Source: Cruorifilaria tuberocauda (taxonomy: Eukaryota > Nematoda > Chromadorea > Rhabditida > Onchocercidae). From it: a stretch of DNA of 40,344 bases. The notes under the pieces were generated by a model. The model was not told the origin of the DNA. It did no database searches and saw only the letters and a program-made list of their open reading frames with translations. The DNA lies in contig JABVXU010000484.1 in assembly GCA_013365365.1 (NCBI GenBank), forward strand, positions 1 through 40,344, in the 5' to 3' direction. Within the stretch, counting starts at the first letter, position 1, and each line of letters opens with the position of its first letter. This document shows positions 33,250 through 40,344 of the stretch, one piece after another. Both the position numbers and the translations under genes were made by a program.

Positions 33250-36235
33250 TATTATCAAAAGCTCGGATTCGAAATCTGATGCGACAACAAGCAACAACAA
33301 GCAAAGCGTATTCGAAATATATGCAGTATATGGCTATTTATTGATTCCTTGTCAATGTTATCAAACTCTCTCAGGGATTCATCAAATTACTCGATTCCCT
33401 TTCACCTTGATGCTGTATATTGATACGGTGTATAGTTCTTCTGTGTATAGTATAATTTATGTCTAAATTTTAATGGTTTCATGAGTATAAACATTTTGAA
33501 AAATGACAGTATTCAAGCATTATCATCAGACTCTTTATTAGAATGTTGGCCTTGAAGAATTTCGATTTTGCTTTGACATTGTTACACTGTGGCAAAATAA
33601 TTTATTGGTATTTTAATTGGGATGATAGCCATTAAAAGTGAAAATTTGAACCGAACAGTGGTAAAGCAAGGCAAAAATGTTTGTACAGCTAAACTAGGAA
33701 TTTAAAACGGCAATTTTCTTCGTGTTACTGAAAAAAGCTATGTCCATAACCATTATTGCAATAACATTCACTGAAATTTTATAATTAAAATATTGGGATT
33801 TCTTTAGTTAGAACATTAATTCGATTGATCTCTTACCAAAATTAAATTTAAGTGTTATAATGATTATGCGTTAAACAAAGTTATGACAAACTCCATTTAT
33901 CTGCTATTTCTATTACACAAGCAATCATTGTTTTCTAAAGAAACTGATCAGTTTTTGCCATCCATCGAGAAAACAATCTAACGCTGTCATCTACACCACT
34001 CTTTTGAAGAAGCTCTCAATGCAATCGATGAAATTTTCAAGTCAATAATATTAATCATTTATTCATATTCGAGACGGTAAGTGTAGACATAATACGAAGA
34101 AGTTAGCAATTTTAATCAAATTAATTTAGCAAGCATGATCATAAGTTAACAATAAAATTTTCTGCAATCCAAGTAGTCTCAATATTAATTACCTTTAATT
34201 TAGTATTATATGCGTATTAATGCAGAAAATTTCATTAATTTCCATTAATCAAGTTACCAATCAAGAAATGTTATGAAGAATTACTGCAAAGGAATCCTTA
34301 ATTCAACAAATTTATCTACAATTGCTGTATGAACAGTACAATTACTCGTAGGAGCCGATTCAGTGACTAGTAGCATTTTTAATCAAACTTTTAGTTTTTT
34401 CAGCATAAAATTCGTTCCCATCTTTGTCTTTCCCTACGCTTTCCTTCTACTATTCCACTAATATATCTCTTCCTCTCTCTCTCATCAAAAAAAATCATAC
34501 TTGTTGTTTAACACTGTTATTTATTTGACTGGTCGATTAGGTGTGATAATTATATAGTTAGACTATACTGTTTGAAGTTCCTCCTTCTGAAACGTTCCAC
34601 AACTTGCTTTCGGCCATCGAGTATTCGCCAAATTCGATCAAGTATTTTGTAACAGTTCTTCGTTCCTGTAATATTCTTCTTCGTCAGGAGATAATTTGAC
34701 TCGAAAATTTTGTATCAAAATCCAGCCAGGTTCTGGTAAGCCTTAAGACGAAAAAGCCAATGAAATTCCTTTTATGTTGATGATAATATTCCTTTTAGAA
34801 TACATCTTCTTTTAAATTTAAAATAAATCGAGGAATTTGATTTAAACGAAAAAAATGCATCAAACAATACTTAAATGATGCAACAAAAATTTAATCACTA
34901 ATAGCTGGTTCAGGATTATATCATTTGTTGTAAATGAGAAAGTAAACTTCAACTTCTGAAGTTCTTGCAGATTGCTCTAAAGTAACATGTCGATGAAGTG
35001 CAAGAACATTAGCTTTTAAAAGTGTTTTTGAGTCTAATAAACAAAAACTTAAGCCTAAAGCTTTTGCGTTTCTTTTGTAACAGCTAAAATTAGAAGCCTA
35101 ACTATTTTCGTTTAGTCGGTAGAAATTTTTTGATATGATTAGAATTTCAGAAGTTAAAAAATACTTGGGGAAGAAAAGTGAGCTCGGATGTTGCTCGGGC
35201 AGAATAAACATAAACGTATTGGTGTGATAGGCTTATTTACTGCTGAGCCTTGAAGAATGTCTGAACGGTACTGTTTTCAATTCAAGATCTTGGGATGATG
35301 AAATTAATTACTGATAGAAATGATATTTTTTCCCTTTTTTTTCAAGTTTATGCATATTAAATGATTAAGAAAGAGAAAGGAAACGATGAAAAAATGAAAA
35401 GCTTTTATTACAAGTAACTAACTTATCCTTTTTAGTTGCAAAGTTTCTGATGTACAGCAATTGTTATATTTGGAACTTATTAACTGGATATTATATTATA
35501 ACAAATAAAAAGAATAAAGAGAAAGCAGCAAATATCAACTTGGTGCTAGAATAAATTATAGATCACCTAATTACTTAGGATGTAAATGTAGACAAATAAC
35601 TGAAAGCACTAAATTTGAGTGAGTGAAAATTGTATTAATAAAAAACAAAAGGTTGCCAAGTTCGTTAATTAGTTGCCCAGTTTTCCCTAAAGCCCTAAAG
35701 AGATTGACTTTTAATGGGGCAAATAATACTGTAAACTTAAAGCCTTGGAAATTGAAACTTATAGTAATCTAGTTAACATGGCAGTAAATTCCATGCTAAT
35801 AAACTACGGAACATATTTTGCCAATTTATTTAATCTTGGCTGGAACATAAATTACTTCTACCGAAAGTGATCGGAAAGTTCTCAGTTGTTTTTAGTGCTT
35901 CTACAACAGGAGTGAATGGCAAAATGGTTAATAGTATTGACTTATAAGTTAGTGAGATATAATATAGGCAATGCTAGTATAGGTTGTCAATTTTTTGTTT
36001 GTCTCCATTTATTCTTCATTTACTTGTCCTTTTGTTTCGTTATTTTTGATAAATATGAAAAGCGCAAGTTTACTTCCATAGTTTGTAAAAATCATTTAAC
36101 TAGCGGTGTCTATATCTGATATAGAATAATCCTTAATGATGCAGTGAGATTTAAGGTAATAATGAATTTCTTAGCAATAAACTTATACCTCTTCCTATCA
36201 ATTTCAGATAGATTTATGAATTTAAATTGCGATAG
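33250..36235. other. Mostly non-coding, with one unassigned open segment
   Basis: On the + strand, 34562-34699 is open for 45 codons after a TATAGTTAG acceptor-like site (TILFEVPPSETFHNLLSAIE, then YSPNSIKYFVTVLRSCN) and is richer in G and C than its flanks. The opposite strand is also open there (NCYKILDRIWRILDGRKQV), so the strand is unresolved and no partner exon was found. A shorter frame at about 33940-34076 is interrupted by a TAA. The rest shows nothing. Confidence 0.35.
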
Positions 36236-36577
36236 CAAACAATTCCACCCAATCAGCGCTATCCAGTTTTTTGCGAATATACTAATCTGCGTGATTCGAA
36301 GGCCACTCATGGCGATGACAATTACAGAGTGGAATATTGACACAAAACGGTTCTTATTGTTATCTTTCCGACTTGGTTCCACTTTGTAGCAATACAGTTC
36401 AAGAATATAATTCCAAGGAAAAAATCATCGCAAGATTTAGCCAGCTCGAAATTAAAAATTATTATACTTGATTTGCAGACAATACGCTATGATATTGATG
36501 ATTATGCATGGAATGATATTGCTCGTGAACAAGTTGTCATATATTTTAACTTTGATGGGAAGAAAAAGGAAAGATAG
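36236..36577 (+). CDS. Candidate last two exons of an unknown gene
   Basis: Exon one (36236-36328, 31 codons) reads QTIPPNQRYPVFCEYTNLR and then DSKATHGDDNYR, ending in phase 0 before GTGGAA. Exon two (36479-36577) follows GATTTGCAG in phase 0 and reads TIRYDIDDYAWNDIAREQVV, then IYFNFDGKKKER and TAG. The joined frame is coherent. The weak point is the 5' side. The immediate acceptor (GCGATAG) is poor. The much stronger CAATTTCAG at 36199-36207 would bring two in-frame TAG codons (36209 and 36233). The piece is therefore either the end of a gene with an unusual acceptor or a pseudogene. No family was recognised. Confidence 0.33.
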
Positions 36578-36611
36578 AGAGAGAGAGAGAGAGAAAGAGA
36601 GGATGAGAGAG
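36577..36611. repeat. GA microsatellite
   Basis: Imperfect GA run beginning at the stop codon of the preceding candidate exon. Similar shorter GA runs lie at about 33117-33141 and 38890-38908. Confidence 0.9.
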
Positions 36612-36838
36612 AATGTGAAGTGTGCTTGGTCAAGAATTCAATATACAATCTTTAATTCTTATCTTATTTGCCTTACTACTGGATTATTAAAAATTGTTAA
36701 TATTACAATAAAATGTATAACACACAAAAAGAATTAAGGAATGTGAAACCATAAATCAGCATATTATTTCAACTTGTTAGTTGTTTTGTAATGTATATAA
36801 ATTTGTTAGGTTCATTCAAAAGAATGCTGGAATATTAG

Positions 36839-37132
36839 AATGTTGGAATGCTTGCTAGGATCCATAAACTTGACGATCAAAGTTATATGATAAAATACGC
36901 GTTTGATTTGTTGCAATCGTCTAACATTTTCACTCCAAGCTATCCAAATTTCTGCATTACTCGATGTTAAGCTAATCGTTTTAACATTGACTTCGAAGTT
37001 TTGCATACTCCTTGTAGTAACTTAGTAACTGATTGTTCCAGATATTTGATTACCGTGGGATACGATTCCAGTTTACACTGATCGTGAACAATTTTTTTCG
37101 CGTATGTTAAGCTTTTTTCAAGGATTTAATGT
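36839..37132 (+). other. Coding-like block, strand and integrity unresolved
   Basis: On the + strand, 36839-36970 is open for 43 codons between TAG and TAA (RIHKLDDQSYMIKYAFDLLQ, then SSNIFTPSYPNFC). The same frame resumes after the TAA as NIDFEVLHTPCSNLVTD. A third frame near 37050-37128 reads TIPVYTDREQFFSRMLSFFQ before a GTAAAA donor. On the minus strand, 36812-37006 is an intact 64-residue frame (MQNFEVNVKTISLTSSNAE), and a further minus segment reads LESYPTVIKYLEQSVTKLLQ. Both strands look protein-like, so no product is claimed. Confidence 0.2.
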
Positions 37133-37679
37133 AAAATATCTTTTGCCAGTGATTTGATTAGAAAGTTTCAGCCATGCTTGAATTTTAAGAAAGCATTAGA
37201 GGCCAACTAGTCATCATATTATGTTGGCTTTAATCTATCTGTTTGGTTAGGATTATCGATCGTAGCTTTTTTCTTCAAACGATAAAGTTTATATGAAAAT
37301 ATTTTTGTAGCGGTGAAAAATTACATGTATCATTGCCTCTTAATGACAAACAAAATTATCATTGTTAATGAATTTAATGACGATATTTGAAATTCCATAT
37401 TTACATACAAAGAATTCCCTCAATTTCTTTTATCCTCAATATTCTTTTGCTAAAATAAACGCGTATCTATCTATTCATCAGCTATTTCAAATAAGCTTTT
37501 ATCATTTTGTTAAACAGTTCCAGTCTGAGAGATCAATTATGAAGAAAAGAAATTATTATAAATCTAAACAAATAAAAATATAGTTTAGCAAGTGCTTCGA
37601 ACCGATATCCTGAAGTTTTTAAACAGAAATTAGAATAACCGGTTAGTAAAACATTTTTTTTTCATTTTTCATCGAATAG

Positions 37680-37829
37680 CGGATGTTATCTCGGTTGGAC
37701 AAAAACCGGGAATGGTAAACGGAGAAAAATGATGATGATAGATTGCTACTGGTAGTAATACCCTCAGAGAGCTATATTTTGGACAGTGGTGTCCGTCGAA
37801 GATGGGATGATACCTCGCGGGAAAAATGA
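37680..37829 (+). CDS. Candidate last two exons of an unknown gene
   Basis: Exon one (37680-37714) follows CATCGAATAG and reads GCYLGWTKTGN, ending in phase 1 at GTAAAC. A 53-base intron ends ACCCTCAG. Exon two (37768-37829) completes Glu and reads SYILDSGVRRRWDDTSREK with a TGA. Phases agree and the segment is richer in G and C than its flanks. The protein starts upstream in an exon ending in phase 2, which was not identified. No domain was recognised. Confidence 0.33.
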
Positions 37830-38212
37830 ATACTCATTCGTTTACATATGTGCATGAATTAGTACCCTCCTCCGCATGTCTGTCCAGCAATGACCCGATT
37901 TCAGATGGTCCTGTCCGAAATTTCGTTTTCAAACTCATTTCCATTGCCATTTCTTTGCTATCTATCACCTTCATTTTTGCTCACAAGCATTTATATAGCA
38001 AAATACATTCATTTTTCCCTTCATCATATTTTTCTTTGCAATCTGTAAGCCAATTCAACAAATGGACACTTCAGCGGCAAATGACCATTGTCCATTTAGT
38101 ATGCATTAATGTATTGAACAAAGCGTTTATAGTACTACTCTGGCTCATTTATTCTGCTTTCAATCTTATTTCCCAAGTTTTTAGATTATTGAAGCAAGTG
38201 CTAAATGAATAA
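37826..38212 (+). CDS. 128-residue single-exon ORF with two hydrophobic segments
   Basis: The longest open frame in the right part of the window. ATG at 37826 starts MNTHSFTYVHELVPSSACL. Two hydrophobic stretches follow, at about residues 32-52 (VFKLISIAISLLSITFIFAH) and 88-118 (IVHLVCINVLNKAFIVLLWL and on), separated by a polar loop; the end is FRLLKQVLNE. This suggests a small two-pass membrane protein. Its ATG overlaps the TGA of the preceding candidate exon as ATGA, an arrangement unusual for separate nematode genes, so the two could be parts of one frame-damaged gene. Codon content looks natural, but no homologue was recognised. Confidence 0.35.
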   Translation: MNTHSFTYVHELVPSSACLSSNDPISDGPVRNFVFKLISIAISLLSITFIFAHKHLYSKIHSFFPSSYFSLQSVSQFNKWTLQRQMTIVHLVCINVLNKAFIVLLWLIYSAFNLISQVFRLLKQVLNE

Positions 38213-39214
38213 TAAATCGTATAATTGATTTCTCTAACGATGAAATAGTTTTCTAAAGGCGAAAATTTCTTTTTGCTCGTTATTGTGGTTATTTTAACCG
38301 AACTAAATCATTTGTTATATTCATAAACAAAAAAAATTTTTTCTCGAATATGCATAACTGATATTATTGGTGTCATCGTTCTTATCATGTTTACTTGTTA
38401 TTGAAATGAAATAACATTGTTGTCCTATCTAATCTTTTCATGGTTATAAAAAGTTGGAATTCAATATTGATAATTATATTCATATCCTTGCTGATTCTCT
38501 CTTTTTGTCGCCTACGAAACCTTTCAGTAGAAAATGATATTTCGGTTTTACTTGTTAGTTTTCATTAAAAAACAGAATATCGCATATTGGCTTCTTCTAC
38601 AAATCCAATTAATTTCTAATAATGTCACAGAAAAACTAAATGAAAACTTTTCATAACTAAATTGAAATGATCCGTAAGATTCCAGAGGGACTTCATTAAT
38701 GCCTATATAAAAATTATTTAAAAAATAAGTTTGTGCATGACATGATAAGCAAAAATGGAAATCGAAGAAAGCCATCATTCCTCCAAAAATTTTCCTTGAA
38801 ATTATATCAAATCAAATGTGTAGTTTACTACAGTTTTATTTATACATGATAGTTATGAATGTATTTTTTTTGATCAGAAAGAAAGACATTGAGCGAGAGA
38901 GAGAGAAGCCTTTGTTTGGAACCTGTTTATTTTTGCATATTATACTAATTTCGTACGATATAGAGCACTTCGTCGAAGGGAAAATGAATGCCATAAAGCA
39001 TTTAAATTTTATGGTCATCAGTTTTATGATTCTGAGAGATGATCTCTTTCAAAATCTCTGATCCACAGAAATGCTGTTGTTGATTTTCAATTATGATGCC
39101 GGGTCAAATGAAATGAATGGAATAAATTTTCGTAAAAATTTCTCTCATAAATTACTGCAGAAAGTATTTGACAAGATTTTTTTCTAACATAATATTTGCT
39201 TATTCATTTTGCAG

Positions 39215-39561
39215 AATGTAAGTAATTCAAGAATGAAAGAGATAAAAAAGATGAACAAGAAAGCATCACCAGTTATCATCAGTTAAACTTCCTTAAAATA
39301 CCTAAAAAACCAGTTTACTTATACGTTTGGAAACAGATGATTCACGATTTTATTATATTATACTACGATTGTTTTCCTACTTGCAAGAGAAGAAATTTCT
39401 TTGTTATTTTTCCATTTCAAATTTTGGAAGAGTTGAGTTCTGCGTTTTCCAAACATACAAAAATTCTTTCAAAATGCATGATTCAAATCAAATTTACAAA
39501 ATTGAGAAAAGGAAATCAAAGGACAGATACGAAAATACCTGAACTAATCATGAAAACATTA
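39215..39561 (+). CDS. Two weak candidate exons
   Basis: 39215-39286 follows CATTTTGCAG and reads NVSNSRMKEIKKMNKKASPV, then IIS and a stop. 39337-39561 follows GGAAACAG, starts with ATG (MIHDFIILYYDCFPTCKRR), stays open for 75 codons (KFTKLRKGNQRTDTKIPELI near its end) and meets a GTAAGT donor in phase 0. They cannot belong to one transcript in this order, because the first ends in a stop. The second may be a first exon of a gene continuing downstream. No domain was recognised. Confidence 0.22.
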
Positions 39562-40344
39562 GTAAGTGAATTTCAGTTATACCCTTTATTCGATTTGTTG
39601 GTATTTCATTGATACAGGAGTGAACGTTTTAAGTTAACGTTTTAGGGTATCTTATTCTGATCACTGCCTATTCTTTTTTATAGCAGGTTCTCTGTTAGTT
39701 TAATGTTGAATTAATCAATGAGTTGATAAGGCATTGAAACCTCATCCGACAGTCAGATTGATAATGAACTAATCCATTCATTTTGTCAAGAGAGAAAATT
39801 TTGAAGTGATCCGTTACTTTTGTAATCCTACAATCCAAAACCATATGAAATCAGGAAAAAGGTCAGTATTGGGTAGGAAAAATGAAAGATAAATGTCTAA
39901 AAAAAGTTTCAATGATCGTAATGAATATCAATGGATATCAGTGGATGGAAAATAGATTAATGGAAAGAATAATAAGCATTTTATTTTTGTACTGCGTCTT
40001 TCATTGAACTAATCACTTCCGCATCACAGTTTTACCTAATGCAAGGATATCCTCTCCCTCCTTCCTTTTTGTAATCGACCCACTTTCATACACCATCATC
40101 AATTCACGTTGCCAAAATACAGTCACCTTTATATTGTCCCCTCTCGAATAACCTTATTAATATCCCTCTCTCCATTCTCCAAACCTTCGAAACTCCTCTA
40201 ATCAATTCACCAATATTCTATTTGAAATTCGCCTTTTTTTTTTGAATTTAACCATCATCTAATTCTTAATGATTATTGCAGAAATTCTACTGCACTGTCG
40301 TAAACTTTTTTGATTTCGGGATTCACTGATAAATTAATTTTATA
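39562..40344. other. Non-coding right end
   Basis: No exon is supported. The stretch near 40030-40200 is pyrimidine-rich (CT-biased) on the + strand. A gene reaching into this end from outside the window cannot be excluded. Confidence 0.5.

Noticed and set aside
33940..34076. Coding-like frame ending at a GTAAGT donor (HHSFEEALNAIDEIFKSI)
   Set aside because: Interrupted by a TAA, with no clear acceptor and no partner exon. Too weak to list as a gene.
1..40344. tRNA, rRNA or spliced-leader RNA genes
   Set aside because: I looked for the tRNA T-arm GTTCGAAtC pattern and for the nematode spliced-leader sequence. The GTTCGAA matches seen lie in coding-like or AT-rich sequence without a cloverleaf.
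1..40344. CRISPR arrays or bacterial operons
   Set aside because: There are no regularly spaced direct repeats, and all convincing genes contain spliceosomal introns.

Overview
The window is eukaryotic, AT-rich DNA (estimated by eye at about 30% GC) and reads as a nematode genome, most likely a parasitic spirurid or filarial-type worm. Genes are split into many short exons, splice acceptors follow the nematode TTTCAG/TTTTAG pattern, donors are GTAAGT/GTATGT/GTGAGT, and a probable spliced-leader acceptor lies 5 bases before the start codon of the calmodulin-like gene. The species cannot be named from sequence alone. All well-supported genes are on the + strand.

Layout. 1-3.2 kb: mostly non-coding, with two possible small exons that end just before the first main gene. 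3.2-15.6 kb (perhaps to 16.8 kb): one 20-exon gene for a protein of about 1,015 residues. Its first 355 residues are strongly acidic, a Ser/Lys/Arg repeat block rich in R-K-x-S motifs follows, then an RSPSP-type basic segment, a Tyr/Ser/Arg/Pro-rich region and a short C-terminal helix. The intron phases agree across all 19 junctions. 16.8-25.2 kb: a long gene-poor tract with several blocks that read like protein but carry stops or frame changes; the best is a three-exon small gene with three in-frame stops at 22.7-23.5 kb. One intact GC-richer exon lies at 22.0 kb. 25.3-26.1 kb: a three-exon calmodulin-like protein with four EF-hands. 26.1-31.1 kb: non-coding, apart from a broken coding-like block at 28.3-28.8 kb. 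31.2-32.8 kb: an ankyrin-repeat gene in four exons, one of which lacks a normal splice acceptor. 33.0-33.25 kb: a possible 38-residue micro-gene with a 45-base intron. 33.3-40.3 kb: mostly non-coding, with candidate exons at 36.2-36.6, 37.7-38.2 and 39.2-39.6 kb.

The genes show no shared pathway. The calmodulin-like and ankyrin genes are ordinary cytosolic signalling or scaffolding types. The long charge-split protein is the most distinctive gene; I do not recognise its family. The coding-like blocks with stops could be decaying gene or transposon copies, but eye-reading in AT-rich DNA over-calls such blocks, so each needs a protein-level search.
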